Shown here: positions 17,010 to 27,398 of the stretch, piece by piece | How the letters are laid out: each line of letters begins with the position of its first letter | Numbering within the stretch: position 1 is the stretch's first letter | Origin: Actinomycetes bacterium | Lineage (GTDB): Bacteria > Actinomycetota > Acidimicrobiia > Acidimicrobiales > Palsa-688 | Direction of reading: 5' to 3' | DNA: 35,103 nucleotides | Assembly (NCBI GenBank): GCA_021809105.1 | Contig: JAKBAM010000032.1 | Span: forward strand, 1 to 35,103 | Position numbers and translations under genes: made by a program | Notes under the pieces: generated by a model | Database searches by the model: none | What the model saw: only the letters and a program-made list of their open reading frames with translations | Told to the model about the DNA's origin: nothing

Positions 17010-19402
17010 CGGGGGTTGCTACCCGCGATCCAGCCCTTCGCGCTGGACAGGCGTGGGCCGAGCGGGAGCGGCGGCCGGGAGGCACCAGGGGATTTAGGCC
17101 AGTGCTCGACGTGCCAGCCGCGCTTGCGGGCAATGGCCGCCAGCTTGGTCTCGGGGTTGACGGCGACGGGATGGCCGACGGCTTCGAGCATCGGCAGATC
17201 GCTCGCCGAATCGGCATAGGCGACGCTCTGCTCCAGATCGAGTCCGTTGGCCTTCGCGTAGTCGGCCATGAGGATGGCTCGGGCCTCTCCGGTAGGCGGG
17301 GATTCGAGCAGCTCGCCATCGTACCGGCCGCCCTTCTGGCCCAACTCTGCGCACACCACGTGGTCGAACAGGGGGCGGAGGGGATCGATCACCACGTCGA
17401 GGGCGCCGGTGATCAGGAGGGTCTTGTGGCCGAGAGCCCGGTGTTGGCGGACCCGGCGGATTCCGGCGGGGAAGGACTTGGTCAACACCATGTCGCTGAA
17501 CAGCTCCCACCCGTCGGCGCGGAGTCGATCGACCGGCGCGCCGTCGTAGCGGCGGTAGAAGTAGCGGAGGAAGTCGCCCCGGTCGGCCCGGTCCAAGGCG
17601 AGGAGTCGCGGCGCCTCGCGCAGGGTCCGGGCCACGAACCGTGCCCGGTCGGCGTCGTCAAGGTGGCGGGTTGCCAGCCAGGAATAGGAGTCGACCACGT
17701 TCGACGCGATCAGGGTGTTCTCCAGATCGAAGACCGCGAGGTGACGCTCGGGGGCTAGCACCGCTTTCCGGCCCCGCTCCTCCCTGCTCAGCCCGGTAGC
17801 CCCTTTGCCCGACCGCTTCTTGGCACCGGGTGCTGTCGGTGCGAGCCGGACGCGGGCGTGGGCTACGACTGACGGTAGGTAGACGTCGTGGCAGAAGTGT
17901 GGCCAGTCGATGGCCGCAGGGTCGAACGAGAAGTCACTCTGGTCGGCGGCTGGGAGGGTGCCCCAGAGCCCGATCAGCCGGTCCAGGGCGAAGACGGCCT
18001 CCGTCTCGGTGTAAGCCCCGTAGAGCTCTACGTAGGAAAGGGCCCGCTCAGCCTCCTCCCTGCGCTCTTCCAGCCGGGCCGAAAGGTCGGCCTGCTTGCC
18101 CCGCAACGGGAGAGCCTGGAGTGCCTTCTCCGCAGTTCCCAACGCCGAGGTCGCACGGGCCAACTGGCGTTGTACCCGGTGGCGACCCGGGAAAGACCAC
18201 TCGGGGACGCTGATCGGCTGGTCACGGCTATCGGCGAGAGGATGCTCGGTGAACCACTCCTCGACGAGGTCGACGAGTTGCCGGTAGCGCAACGGGTTGC
18301 GAGAGCCTGACGCAGAGTGGAACACGTCGGGGGTACCATCGGCTAGCGGCCCTCGCGCCGCCACAGCCAGGATCGTCGCCACCACCATGTCGACCGGTAT
18401 GACATCGATGATCCCCTCCGGGATCCCGGGGAACTCCCGCAGTAAGCCGCGGGCGTAACCGATGATCACCGGGTCTGCCATCCGGAAGCCTCGGATCCAA
18501 CCCGGGTGTGGCTCCTCCATCGCCGCCTCGATGATGGAGGGCCGCACGATCGTCAACGGCAGATCCGCGCGGGTGTCGAGGAGAGCCCGTTCGCCGAGGG
18601 ACTTCGTGTAGGCGTAGGCGTCAGGCCAGCCGAGCCCCTGCGCCCGTGCCTTGCCGACCTCGACCAGCCGCGTGTCTACCCACTCCTCGCGGAGCTTCTC
18701 GGAGCGGGCGGCCAGCAGGGGGGTCCCGGCGGCACCCAGCTCGGCGCGAGCCCTCTTCGCGAAGCGGGCCAGTGCCGCGGGCTCCCGGCTGGCGGCGTCG
18801 GCATCGGAACGGGCCCGGCGCGCCGCGGCCACCTCCGGTCGCCATGCCACTTCCGTGGCCCACGGCGTCTCGGGTAGCACTGCCTCGGGAACCAAGCCCC
18901 GGCGACTGCCCGCCACATAGGCGGTGGACACGGCAACCAAGTGCGGTTTGTCCTTCGCTCCGCTGCGAGAGTGCAGATCGTTGAGGGTGGCAGCGACGCG
19001 CGACGGGCCGAGGAGGTTGATCTCGACCGCTCGGTCCAGGGGCGAGTCGAAGCTGACGGTGGCCGCAGAGTGGACGACGGTCGTGCAGCCGGCGAGGAGC
19101 TCCCGCCCGGCCTCGTCGAGACCGAGACCGTCCTCGCCGACATCACCGGCCATCACGCGGACACGCCGGTCCATGGTGGCCTGGAACTCGGACCCCAGCT
19201 CCGCTCGGAGCCGGTCGAAGCAGTCGTTGCGAAGGATCTCCCGCCGGACCCGGTCAGCCGGGCCGCGGCGCCCGGGCCGGACCAGCAAGGCCACCTCGCA
19301 TTCGGGCACGGCACGCAGCAGCCGCTCAGCCAGCGCAGTGCCGAGGAAACCCGTCGCGCCGGTGATGCCGATGCGCCGACCCCCGAGGGCTTCACGGAGC
19401 AT
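17006..19402 (-). CDS. fatty acyl-CoA reductase-like SDR fused to HAD-IB domain
   Basis: A 798-residue two-domain protein. Residues 10-400 form an extended SDR of the NAD-binding-4/male-sterility type that reduces acyl thioesters. It shows GATGFLG (15-21), VHSAATVSF, VSTAYVAG, the YxxxK pair Tyr263/Lys267, and RPSIIEAAMEEPHPGW typical of fatty acyl-CoA reductases. Residues 410-530 form a helical linker. Residues 555-765 form a HAD-IB domain with motif I DLENT (Asp559, Glu561, Thr563), where the second Asp is Glu; Lys690; and YADSASDLPMLEAVG (Asp731, Asp735). The reductase should give a fatty aldehyde or alcohol. The HAD may be a phosphatase of altered chemistry. It is the first gene of the operon, divergent from TetR across 24 bases. 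Confidence 0.88.
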   Translation of the reverse strand: MLREALGGRRIGITGATGFLGTALAERLLRAVPECEVALLVRPGRRGPADRVRREILRNDCFDRLRAELGSEFQATMDRRVRVMAGDVGEDGLGLDEAGRELLAGCTTVVHSAATVSFDSPLDRAVEINLLGPSRVAATLNDLHSRSGAKDKPHLVAVSTAYVAGSRRGLVPEAVLPETPWATEVAWRPEVAAARRARSDADAASREPAALARFAKRARAELGAAGTPLLAARSEKLREEWVDTRLVEVGKARAQGLGWPDAYAYTKSLGERALLDTRADLPLTIVRPSIIEAAMEEPHPGWIRGFRMADPVIIGYARGLLREFPGIPEGIIDVIPVDMVVATILAVAARGPLADGTPDVFHSASGSRNPLRYRQLVDLVEEWFTEHPLADSRDQPISVPEWSFPGRHRVQRQLARATSALGTAEKALQALPLRGKQADLSARLEERREEAERALSYVELYGAYTETEAVFALDRLIGLWGTLPAADQSDFSFDPAAIDWPHFCHDVYLPSVVAHARVRLAPTAPGAKKRSGKGATGLSREERGRKAVLAPERHLAVFDLENTLIASNVVDSYSWLATRHLDDADRARFVARTLREAPRLLALDRADRGDFLRYFYRRYDGAPVDRLRADGWELFSDMVLTKSFPAGIRRVRQHRALGHKTLLITGALDVVIDPLRPLFDHVVCAELGQKGGRYDGELLESPPTGEARAILMADYAKANGLDLEQSVAYADSASDLPMLEAVGHPVAVNPETKLAAIARKRGWHVEHWPKSPGASRPPLPLGPRLSSAKGWIAGSNPR

Positions 19403-19413
19403 GACACCTGTTC

Positions 19414-19425
19414 TACCATTTGGTA
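19414..19425. promoter_or_regulatory. palindrome in the 24-bp operon/TetR gap, probable operator
   Basis: TACCA-TT-TGGTA is a perfect 5-bp dyad with a two-base centre in the gap between divergent start codons at 19402 and 19427. On plus, TACCAT (19414-19419) is a TANNNT -10 box seven bases before the GTG, implying a leaderless tetR message. On minus, TACCAA (19425-19420) can be the -10 box of the reductase operon. A protein bound here would block both promoters. Confidence 0.55.
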
Positions 19426-19426
19426 A

Positions 19427-20074
19427 GTGCCCCGCGCCAGGTCCTCACCGTCCGTTGTCGCCGCCGGCCGACCGTTGCTGCTGACCGGGACCCGGGAGCG
19501 GATCCTCGACGCCGCTCTGCGGGCATTTGGCACCCGCGGCTACGAAGCGACGTCGCTGGATGCGCTGGCCGCGGAGCTCGGGGTACGCAAGCAGACCATC
19601 CTCTACCACTACGACTCGAAGGACCTCCTCCTAGAGGCCGTCATCGACCAGGCCGGCGCCGAACTGGCCGGCCTCATCGAGGGAGCCCTGGCCCGCTCTG
19701 CCCCCGGGTGGGGCCGGGTGGATGCCATCGTCCGATCGGTGTTCCGCCTCGCGGCCCGCCGGCCCGAACTGCTCGGGCTCCTCCGGGAGGTGTCGCGCCT
19801 TGGCCCCCCGCCGGCAACCCGCCTGCGGGAGCGGCTCGACCCCTTTGTGGAGCGCGCCACTGGCTATCTGGAGGACGAGATGGCCGGCGGCGCCATCCGC
19901 CGCCAGGACGCCCGCCTGCTCCTACTGGCCGCCTACTCGACTGTGATCGGGATGGCCACCGAGGTCGAGGTCCTGCGGGCAGTGGGCCTCGAGCCCACGG
20001 CCCGCAACCTGGTACGCCGGCGAGCAGAGTTGCTGGCGTTCCTGCGTTCGGCGCTGGCGGTGGAGGACACCTGA
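19427..20074 (+). CDS. TetR-family transcriptional regulator
   Basis: A 215-residue TetR-type repressor. The DNA-binding domain lies at about residues 20-68 (TRERILDAALRAFGTRGYEA, then AAELGVRKQTILYHYDSKDL). The rest is the all-helical ligand domain, with LRRPELLG-like RPELLGLLREVSRLGPPP typical of regulators next to lipid genes. It probably represses itself and the divergent reductase-dehydrogenase-LarA-acyltransferase operon through the palindrome at 19414-19425, released by an acyl-CoA or related ligand. The ligand is inference. GTG at 19427 is chosen because a -10 box is seven bases upstream. The first 18 residues before the fold are basic and disordered-looking. Confidence 0.92.
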   Translation: MPRARSSPSVVAAGRPLLLTGTRERILDAALRAFGTRGYEATSLDALAAELGVRKQTILYHYDSKDLLLEAVIDQAGAELAGLIEGALARSAPGWGRVDAIVRSVFRLAARRPELLGLLREVSRLGPPPATRLRERLDPFVERATGYLEDEMAGGAIRRQDARLLLLAAYSTVIGMATEVEVLRAVGLEPTARNLVRRRAELLAFLRSALAVEDT

Positions 20075-20091
20075 CGCACGCGACGTGGACA

Positions 20092-20736
20092 TCAGCGCTT
20101 GGCGCGGGACGCTTTCGGCGAGGGGGTCTTGGCCTTGGGCGGCGTGTAGCGGCCACTGGGCTTGGGCTTACCGGGCTCCGGTTCGTCCCCGGACCTGGCG
20201 GAGCCTCGGCCGCCGCTGCGAGCTCCTCGGCGCTCTGCGGCAGACTGACGGGGCCGCCGGGCGCGCAGTGCCCTGTCAGCCTTGCTCTGACGGCGGAAGA
20301 TCATGACCCCGTAGAGCACTGGGGCGAGCAGGGCCACGATCTTGACGCCCGACACGGAGGCGGGAGTCTTGGCCTGCCCCGAGACGAATCCGCCGGCAAT
20401 GGCGACGAGGGATGTGAGCATCCGGTTGTGGAACCGGATGCTGAGCACGGTGGCGAGGCCCAGGACTATGCCCAGGGTCGGCCAGAGGGGCTGGGTCGAC
20501 GCTCCCTTGGCGGGCGGTACGACCAGCATGATGACGCTGGCCACTGCAATGATGCCGCCGACGGCATACCCGTAGGTGATCTCGTTGCCGCGCAGCCGGC
20601 TGGAAGGCAACTCGTCGGCAGGTAGGGCCGCGGCGGAGGAGGTATTGCGGCGACCGGCGTTGGCGGACTGGTCAGGCCATTCCTCGTTGTCACCGCCATC
20701 GGGGGGACCCTGTTCGCGCCGACCAAAGCGCGCCAT
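20092..20736 (-). CDS. small polytopic membrane protein with basic tail, unknown function
   Basis: A 214-residue protein. Residues 1-50 are hydrophilic, then about four membrane helices follow: YAVGGIIAVASVIMLVV, LWPTLGIVLGLATVLSI, MLTSLVAIAGGFVSG and GVKIVALLAPVLYGVMIF. The last 65 residues are strongly basic and proline/serine-rich (KPKPSGRYTPPKAKTPSPK), predicted to be cytoplasmic. No family is recognised. The ATG at 20736 is chosen because it overlaps the upstream stop by one base (TGATG) and begins MARFGRREQ. The longer frame overlaps the neighbour by over 120 bases. It is the last gene of the gltBD string and converges with tetR across 17 bases. Confidence 0.72.
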   Translation of the reverse strand: MARFGRREQGPPDGGDNEEWPDQSANAGRRNTSSAAALPADELPSSRLRGNEITYGYAVGGIIAVASVIMLVVPPAKGASTQPLWPTLGIVLGLATVLSIRFHNRMLTSLVAIAGGFVSGQAKTPASVSGVKIVALLAPVLYGVMIFRRQSKADRALRARRPRQSAAERRGARSGGRGSARSGDEPEPGKPKPSGRYTPPKAKTPSPKASRAKR

Positions 20737-21209
20737 CAGGAGCTGGCCGCGCCCTGGGTGCCGGAGCGACCCCGATCCCCGGCGCTGCCCTGCTGGCCGT
20801 CGCGAGGGCTCGACCCGCTGCCCTGGGGCTCCTCGCCGCTGTCGCTTTGCTCGAGCAGCCACGGTCGGATCCGCACGACGCTGTGGCGGGGCCCGAGACC
20901 GTCGAGCTCGGCATCGACCGGCAGGTCGCGGGGAGGATCACCGGAAGTCTCGAGCATGATCGAGGGCTCCTTGCGCTCCGGCTCGAAGACCTGCTGCAAG
21001 CCGAGGGCGAAGCCGGTCATGAGTGCCCCCGCGGCACTGCGCCGCCGCCATCTCTCCACCTTCGGCGGGAGGGCTGTGGAAGGCTGATCCTCGCCGGCCG
21101 TGCGCTCTTCGTCGATCGCTTGCTCGTCGTCAACCGTGTAGCCCGGCTCGACGGCGCGCTCAGGCCACTCGGGGCGCTCATCGCTCGGTCGATCATCGGC
21201 CACCGCCAC
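20736..21209 (-). CDS. hydrophilic hypothetical protein
   Basis: A 157-residue acidic, low-complexity protein of unknown function. The first 45 residues are rich in Asp/Glu/Arg. A short semi-hydrophobic segment, RRSAAGALMTGFALGLQQVF (about 55-74), may be a membrane-associated helix. A more conserved-looking block DGLGPRHSVVRIRPWLLEQ lies near 104-122, and the Gly/Ser-rich tail looks disordered. The start is GTG at 21209, with another in-frame GTG at 21203, and no clear ribosome site. It is 118 bases downstream of gltD and overlaps the membrane protein gene, so it is probably part of the same transcript. Confidence 0.6.
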   Translation of the reverse strand: MAVADDRPSDERPEWPERAVEPGYTVDDEQAIDEERTAGEDQPSTALPPKVERWRRRSAAGALMTGFALGLQQVFEPERKEPSIMLETSGDPPRDLPVDAELDGLGPRHSVVRIRPWLLEQSDSGEEPQGSGSSPRDGQQGSAGDRGRSGTQGAASS

Positions 21210-21327
21210 AGGCTACCGCCCACCGTCAATGAACCTGGCCCCGACGTCCTCCACCTTCCTGCCGGTCGCTCTGGGCTTCTCCGGGCTCGGGACGGCTATT
21301 CGACCTCGTCGTGCGTAGGCGGGAGCT

Positions 21328-22773
21328 CTATGCGAAGGACAAGGGCCGGGGCAACAGGGTGCTTCCCGTCAGCCACCGATCGACCGTAGCAGCACAGCTG
21401 CGGCCTTCGGCTATGGCCCACACGATGAGGCTCTGGCCGCGGCCTGCGTCACCGCACACGAAGACGCCTTCGACGTCGGTGGCGCCCGCAGCATCACGCC
21501 CGACGGTGCCCCGCGGCGTGAGAGTGAGACCGAGGGCGGAGGGCAATGAGGCAGCCGGGCCGGAGAAGCCGAGCGCCAACAGCACCAGCTCACACGGAAG
21601 CTCGAAGTCGGTACCCTCCACGCGCTCGAACGAAGGTCGCCCATCGACTGTGGTGACAGAGACCTGGTGGGCGGCGAGCGCCCGCACCGCACCGCGCCCG
21701 TCGTCGAGGAACGAGGCAGTGTTCACGGCGAAGACCCGTTCACCACCCTCCTCGTGTGCGGAAGAGGTCCTGAACATCACTGGCCAGGTCGGCCACGGGG
21801 TCGAATCGGGTCGGGAGTCGGGCGGTCGAGGCATTATCTCGAACTGATGGACCGACGCCGCTCCCTGGCGGTGGGCGGTACCGAGGCAGTCGGCGCCGGT
21901 GTCCCCTCCCCCGATGATGACCACCCGCTTTCCCTCGGCGGTGACGGGCGTATCGACCAGCTCTCCAGAGGCGACCCGGTTGGCCGGGGGCAGGTACTCC
22001 ATCGCCTGGTGGATGCCAGACAGCTGCCGGCCGGGAACCTGCAGATCGCGGGAGATGGTGGCCCCGGTCGCCAGGACGACAGCATCGAAGCGTGAAAGAA
22101 GCTCCGCAACGCCCATGTCGGCGCCGACATCGACGTTGCATGCGAACTGGGTGCCTTCGGCGCGCATTTGGGCCAGGCGCCGGTCGAGCACCGCCTTTTC
22201 CATCTTGAACTCTGGGATCCCGTAGCGAAGCAAGCCGCCGGGTCGGTCGTCGCGCTCGAAGACGGTGACGCTGTGGCCGGCCCGGGTCAGTTGCTGGGCG
22301 GCAGCCAGTCCCGCCGGCCCGGACCCTATGACAGCCACCGCCTTGCCGGTCGGGCGCTCCGCCAGCACCGGTTGGACCCAATCCTCCTCCCAGGCCCGGT
22401 CGATGATCGACACCTCGACCTGCTTGATGGTCACCGGGTCGGAGTTGATGCCGAGTACGCAGGCCGCCTCGCACGGCGCCGGGCACAGGCGTCCGGTGAA
22501 CTCCGGGAAGTTGTTGGTTGCATGCAGCCGCTCGATGGCCGCGCGCCACTGATCCCGGTAAGTCAGATCGTTCCAGTCGGGGATCAGATTGCCGAGCGGG
22601 CAGCCGTCGTTGCAGAAGGGTATGCCGCAGTCCATGCAGCGTGATGCCTGGGTCCGCAGTTCCTCGGGGGAGAAGGGCTCGTAGACTTCCTTCCAGTCAC
22701 GCAGCCGGACGGGGACCGGGCGCCGCTGGGGGAGCTTGCGGCCGTGCTCGAGAAAGCCCCTGGGATCACCCAT
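21328..22773 (-). CDS. gltD: glutamate synthase small (beta) subunit
   Basis: A 481-residue NADPH-dependent GOGAT beta subunit. It passes electrons from NADPH via FAD and 4Fe-4S clusters to GltB, which makes glutamate from glutamine and 2-oxoglutarate. N-terminal cysteines bind the clusters ([16 protein letters not shown] and [12 protein letters not shown]). The FAD-binding motif is [15 protein letters not shown] and the NADPH-binding motif is [14 protein letters not shown]. The C-terminal FAD contact is [19 protein letters not shown]. The start ATG at 22773 ([12 protein letters not shown]) matches the family and overlaps the gltB stop by eight bases. Both subunits are therefore cotranscribed and probably translationally coupled. 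Confidence 0.96.
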   Translation of the reverse strand: MGDPRGFLEHGRKLPQRRPVPVRLRDWKEVYEPFSPEELRTQASRCMDCGIPFCNDGCPLGNLIPDWNDLTYRDQWRAAIERLHATNNFPEFTGRLCPAPCEAACVLGINSDPVTIKQVEVSIIDRAWEEDWVQPVLAERPTGKAVAVIGSGPAGLAAAQQLTRAGHSVTVFERDDRPGGLLRYGIPEFKMEKAVLDRRLAQMRAEGTQFACNVDVGADMGVAELLSRFDAVVLATGATISRDLQVPGRQLSGIHQAMEYLPPANRVASGELVDTPVTAEGKRVVIIGGGDTGADCLGTAHRQGAASVHQFEIMPRPPDSRPDSTPWPTWPVMFRTSSAHEEGGERVFAVNTASFLDDGRGAVRALAAHQVSVTTVDGRPSFERVEGTDFELPCELVLLALGFSGPAASLPSALGLTLTPRGTVGRDAAGATDVEGVFVCGDAGRGQSLIVWAIAEGRSCAATVDRWLTGSTLLPRPLSFA

Positions 22774-25700
22774 GCGCCGCCGCCATGATCGCCTCGCCCA
22801 CATCGGCACCTTCGGCCTCGGCGCTGGCTGCCGCATCGAGGACCCGCTGGTAGTCGCGAGGCATCACTTTCACGAAACTCTCCTTCGACGTCTTCCAGTC
22901 CCCGAGCAGGCTGCTCGCCAGAGCGGACCCGGTCTCGGTATGGTGCCGTTCGACGGCATCGAGCAAGAACTGCATGTCGTCGTCGCCCAACGCGACGAGG
23001 TCCACCATCTCGGGGTTTACCATCGGGGCGAGGCACGCGGCCGGGTCGTACACGTAGGCGATCCCGCCGGACATCCCGGCAGCGAAGTTCCGTCCGGTCG
23101 GCCCGAGCACGACGACCCGACCACCGGTCATGTACTCGCAGGCGTGGTCTCCTACGCCCTCCACGACGGCCAGCGCACCCGAGTTGCGGACGCAGAAACG
23201 CTCGCCGACCACACCTCTGAGGAAGACCTCGCCGGCTGTCGCGCCGTAGAGGATCACGTTGCCGGCGATGATGTTGTCCTCCGCCACCCAACCTGCAGGT
23301 GCATGGCGGGAGGGACGGACGATTATCCGGCCACCCGATAGGCCCTTGCCGACGTAGTCATTGGCATCGCCCTCCAAGCGCAAGGTGATGCCCTTGGGGA
23401 GGAACGCCCCTAGGCTCTGGCCGGCGGATCCCACCAGGTCGATGGTGATCGTGTCGTCCGGAAGGCCGGCGCCCCCGTAGCGCCGGCTGACCTCGGCGCC
23501 GAGCAATGTGCCGACGCTGCGGTTGACGTTGCGTACCGCCGTCTCTATATGGACCTGGCGCCCGTCCTCTAGCGCCTGCTGGGACGAAGCGATGAGGATG
23601 CGGTCCAAAGCCTGGTCGAGGCCGTGGTCCTGGGGCCGAGCGCAGTGGCGAGGTGCGTCGGGTGCGGCCACCGCCGGTTCCAGTATTGGGCCGAGATCTA
23701 GGCCATCGGCCTTCCAGTGGTCGACCGCGGCCTCGGTGTCGAGCAGCTCCGGGTGGCCGATGACCTCTTCGAGGCTGCGAAACCCGAGAGACGCCAGCAA
23801 CTCTCGGACCTCCTCGGCGATGTACTCGAAGAAGGTGACGACGAAGTCGGGGCTTCCCGTGAAGCGCTTGCGCAGCTCGGGATTCTGCGTGGCGATCCCG
23901 ACTGGACAGGTGTCGAGGTGGCAGACCCGCATCATGATGCAGCCACTCACGACCAGCGGAGCGGTGGCGAAGCCGTATTCCTCGGCGCCGAGCAGCGCGG
24001 CCACGAGCACGTCACGGCCGGTCTTCAGCTGGCCATCGACTTGCACGACGATGCGGTCCCGCAGCTTGTTGAGCATCAGGGTCTGCTGCGTCTCCGCCAG
24101 TCCGAGCTCCCAGGGAGCGCCGGCGTGCTTTAGGGAGTTGAGCGGGGAGGCCCCCGTTCCGCCGTCGTGACCGGAGATGAGCACGACGTCGGCGTGCGCC
24201 TTCGACACGCCCGCGGCGACGGTACCGACGCCGACCTGCGCCACGAGTTTGACATGCACCCGAGCCCGGTCGTTGGCGTTCTTCAGGTCGAAGATGAGCT
24301 GTGCCAGGTCCTCGATGGAGTAGATGTCGTGGTGAGGTGGGGGAGAGATGAGCCCTACGCCCGGCGTGGAGTACCGGGTCTTGGCGATCCACGGCCACAC
24401 CTTGTTGCCCGGGAGCTGCCCTCCCTCCCCGGGCTTGGCCCCCTGCGCCATTTTGATCTGTATGTCGTCGGCGTTGACCAGGTACTCACTCGTCACACCG
24501 AAACGCCCGGAGGCCACCTGCTTGACCGCGCTTCGGCGAAGGTCGCCGTTGGGGTCGGGGGTGAAGCGCTCGGGGTCCTCACCGCCCTCCCCGGTGTTGG
24601 AGCGGCCACCGATGCGGTTCATCGCGATGGCCAAGGTCTCGTGCGCCTCCGCCGAGATCGACCCGTAGGACATGGCGCCGGTGTTGAACCGGGCCATGAT
24701 CGCCGAGGCCGGCTCTACCTCGCCCAAGGGCAGCGGCTGGCGTCCCAGCTCGTGGGCGTTGCGCACGCGCAGCAGGCCGCGCAGCGTAGCCAGGTGGGCA
24801 GCTTGGCTGTCGACCGCCGATGTGTACTCCTTGAAGATCTCGAAGCGCTTGGTGCGCGTCGAATGCTGGAGCTTGTGCACCGTCGTGGGGTTGAAGAGGT
24901 GATACTCACCCTCCCGTCGCCACTGGTATTCACCACCGACGGGCAGCTCGCGGTGGGCCAGCTCGCTCGGCCGGTCCGGCCACGCCAGGCGGTGGCGCAG
25001 CAGAACCTCCTCGGCTATGCCGTCGAGGCCGATGCCGCCGATGCGGCTGACGGTCCCGGTGAAGTACCGCTCGACGATGTCGGGCGCTAAGCCTATGGCC
25101 TCGAAGACCTGGGCACCGGTGTAGGACGCCACCGTCGAGATGCCCATCTTGGACATGATCTTGAGCACACCCTTGGCGCAAGCCTTCAGATAGTTGCGGC
25201 TGGCCTGGCGGAGGGTGAGCCCCGTGATCACCCGGTCGTTGATCAAGTCCTGGATGCTCTCCAGCGCCAGGTAAGGGTTGATCGCGGCGGCACCGAAGCC
25301 GAGCAGGAGGGCCATGTGGTGGACCTCGCGGGCCTCTCCGGTCTCGATCACCAAACCGACCTTCGTGCGCGCCTTCTCCTTGATCAGGTGGTGGTGCACC
25401 GCAGCAGTGAGGAGGAGGGCCGGGATCGGCGCCAGCTCCGCCGATGTGTGCCGATCGGACAGGACTATCAGCTTCGCCCCCTCCGCCACCGCCCGACTAA
25501 CCCGGGCGCAGATGTCGTCGAGGGCTGTTTCGAGCTCCTCCCCAGGGGAGCGGGCGCCTCGCACCGGGAACAAACCGTCGATGGCGAACGTCGACCAACC
25601 GGGCTGATCGCCGTCCTCGTTGATGTAGAGGAGCTTGGCCAGCTCCTCGTTGGTCAGCAGGGGTTGGTCGAGGACGATCTGGTTGGCGCTCTCGGGTCGG

Positions 25701-27328
25701 GGGTCGAGCAGGTTGCCCTCGGGGCCGATGGTGCCCGACAGCGATGTGACCAGCTCTTCGCGAATGGCGTCGAGAGGCGGGTTGGTTACTTGGGCGAAGA
25801 GCTGCTGGAAATAGTCGTAGAGCAGTCGGGACCGATCCGACAGCACCGCCAAGGGAGTGTCGGTACCCATCGAACCGATCGGTTCCGCACCGAGGCGGGC
25901 CATCGGGGCCAGCAGCACCTTGAGGTCTTCTACCGTCCAACCGAAGAGCCGCTGGTGGGTAACCACTGAAGCGTGCTGGGGGTTGAGCGTGAAGCGCGGC
26001 GGCAGGTCCTCGAAGCGCACCTGTTGGGAGGCCACCCACTCGGCGTAGGGATGTTCGGCGGCCAGCTCCGACTTGATCTCGTCATCGCTGACGATGCGAC
26101 CCTGTGCGGTGTCGACGAGGAACATCCGGCCCGGATGCAGGCGGCCTCGCTGCACGACGTGTGCCGGATCGACTTCCAGCACCCCGACCTCCGAGGCCAT
26201 GACGACCAGGCCGTCGTCGGTGACCCAGTAGCGCGACGGGCGCAGGCCGTTTCGATCGAGGACAGCTCCGATGACGGTGCCGTCGGTGAAGGCGATCGAC
26301 GCTGGGCCGTCCCAGGGCTCCATCAGCGCTCCGTGGTACTGGTAGAACGCTCGGCGAGCCGGATCCATCTGCTTGTGGTTCTCCCAGGCCTCCGGGATCA
26401 TCATCAGCACGGCATGGGCGAGTGACCTCCCGCCCATGTGCAACAGCTCGAGGACCTCGTCGAAGGTGGCAGAGTCGCTGGCGTCGGAGCTGACAATCGG
26501 GAAGATGCGCTCGAGTTCACCCGGCAAGACGTCGCTCTGGAGCAGGGCCTCGCGAGCCCTCATCCAGTTGCGGTTGCCCTTCAGCGTGTTGATCTCGCCG
26601 TTGTGCGCGATCAGACGGTAAGGGTGGGCCAGCGGCCAGCTCGGGAAGGTGTTGGTGGAGAAACGGGAGTGGACGAGCGCCAGCGCCGAATCCAGTCGCT
26701 CGTCGTCCAGGTCGGGCCAGAACTCGCCCATCTGGGGGGCGGTCAGCATCCCTTTGTAAACAATGGTGCGGCTCGACAGGGAGGGGAAGTAGATGCCTCC
26801 GACTTCACGCCGGGCCCGCTTGCGAAGCATGAAGGCACGTCGCTCGAGGTCCATGCCGCTCGCCCCCGTCTCGCCTCCGCCGACGAAGATCTGATGGAAG
26901 CTCGGCATGCTGGAGCGAGCGATCGACCCGAGCGAAGAGTCGTTGGTCGGCACCTCGCGCCAGCCCAGGATGTCGAGGCCCTCCGTCGTCGCCACCTTGT
27001 CGATCGCGGCGCGCGCCGCCTTGGCGTCGGCGGGGTCGGCCGGCAAGAAGCCGATCCCGGTGACGTAGCCGCCCTCTGCCGGCAGGTCGAAGGGAAGGAC
27101 GCTGCGGTAGAAGCTGTCGGGCACCTGGATGAGGATCCCGGCGCCGTCGCCAGTGTTGGTCTCTGCGCCGGAGGCACCGCGGTGCTCCATGTGGCAGAGA
27201 CTGTCGATGCCCATCCGAACCATGCGGTGGCTACGGCGCCCGTGCATGTCCACGACGAACGCGACGCCGCATGCGTCGTGCTCGAAGTCGGGTCGATAGA
27301 GCCCAGTAGGGCGGGGGAGGTCAGCCAT
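22766..27328 (-). CDS. gltB: glutamate synthase large (alpha) subunit
   Basis: A 1520-residue GOGAT alpha subunit. The N-terminal glutaminase domain should mature by removal of a 19-residue propeptide, exposing Cys20 in [15 protein letters not shown]. The FMN/synthase domain contains [16 protein letters not shown] and [17 protein letters not shown]. The 3Fe-4S cysteines are in [17 protein letters not shown]-terminal beta-helix (GXGXG) domain follows. Ammonia released from glutamine is channelled to 2-oxoglutarate on FMN. The ATG at 27328 ([15 protein letters not shown]) is set by GGAG seven bases upstream and by the propeptide length; the longer frame adds unrelated arginine-rich residues. 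It is the first gene of gltBD. Confidence 0.97.
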   Translation of the reverse strand: MADLPRPTGLYRPDFEHDACGVAFVVDMHGRRSHRMVRMGIDSLCHMEHRGASGAETNTGDGAGILIQVPDSFYRSVLPFDLPAEGGYVTGIGFLPADPADAKAARAAIDKVATTEGLDILGWREVPTNDSSLGSIARSSMPSFHQIFVGGGETGASGMDLERRAFMLRKRARREVGGIYFPSLSSRTIVYKGMLTAPQMGEFWPDLDDERLDSALALVHSRFSTNTFPSWPLAHPYRLIAHNGEINTLKGNRNWMRAREALLQSDVLPGELERIFPIVSSDASDSATFDEVLELLHMGGRSLAHAVLMMIPEAWENHKQMDPARRAFYQYHGALMEPWDGPASIAFTDGTVIGAVLDRNGLRPSRYWVTDDGLVVMASEVGVLEVDPAHVVQRGRLHPGRMFLVDTAQGRIVSDDEIKSELAAEHPYAEWVASQQVRFEDLPPRFTLNPQHASVVTHQRLFGWTVEDLKVLLAPMARLGAEPIGSMGTDTPLAVLSDRSRLLYDYFQQLFAQVTNPPLDAIREELVTSLSGTIGPEGNLLDPRPESANQIVLDQPLLTNEELAKLLYINEDGDQPGWSTFAIDGLFPVRGARSPGEELETALDDICARVSRAVAEGAKLIVLSDRHTSAELAPIPALLLTAAVHHHLIKEKARTKVGLVIETGEAREVHHMALLLGFGAAAINPYLALESIQDLINDRVITGLTLRQASRNYLKACAKGVLKIMSKMGISTVASYTGAQVFEAIGLAPDIVERYFTGTVSRIGGIGLDGIAEEVLLRHRLAWPDRPSELAHRELPVGGEYQWRREGEYHLFNPTTVHKLQHSTRTKRFEIFKEYTSAVDSQAAHLATLRGLLRVRNAHELGRQPLPLGEVEPASAIMARFNTGAMSYGSISAEAHETLAIAMNRIGGRSNTGEGGEDPERFTPDPNGDLRRSAVKQVASGRFGVTSEYLVNADDIQIKMAQGAKPGEGGQLPGNKVWPWIAKTRYSTPGVGLISPPPHHDIYSIEDLAQLIFDLKNANDRARVHVKLVAQVGVGTVAAGVSKAHADVVLISGHDGGTGASPLNSLKHAGAPWELGLAETQQTLMLNKLRDRIVVQVDGQLKTGRDVLVAALLGAEEYGFATAPLVVSGCIMMRVCHLDTCPVGIATQNPELRKRFTGSPDFVVTFFEYIAEEVRELLASLGFRSLEEVIGHPELLDTEAAVDHWKADGLDLGPILEPAVAAPDAPRHCARPQDHGLDQALDRILIASSQQALEDGRQVHIETAVRNVNRSVGTLLGAEVSRRYGGAGLPDDTITIDLVGSAGQSLGAFLPKGITLRLEGDANDYVGKGLSGGRIIVRPSRHAPAGWVAEDNIIAGNVILYGATAGEVFLRGVVGERFCVRNSGALAVVEGVGDHACEYMTGGRVVVLGPTGRNFAAGMSGGIAYVYDPAACLAPMVNPEMVDLVALGDDDMQFLLDAVERHHTETGSALASSLLGDWKTSKESFVKVMPRDYQRVLDAAASAEAEGADVGEAIMAAAHG

Positions 27329-27398
27329 GTCGTCACTCCGGGACGGTCTCGGGGGACTTCGGCAGGGACGACGTTGGCCCTGGCCTCGGGAAGATCCC

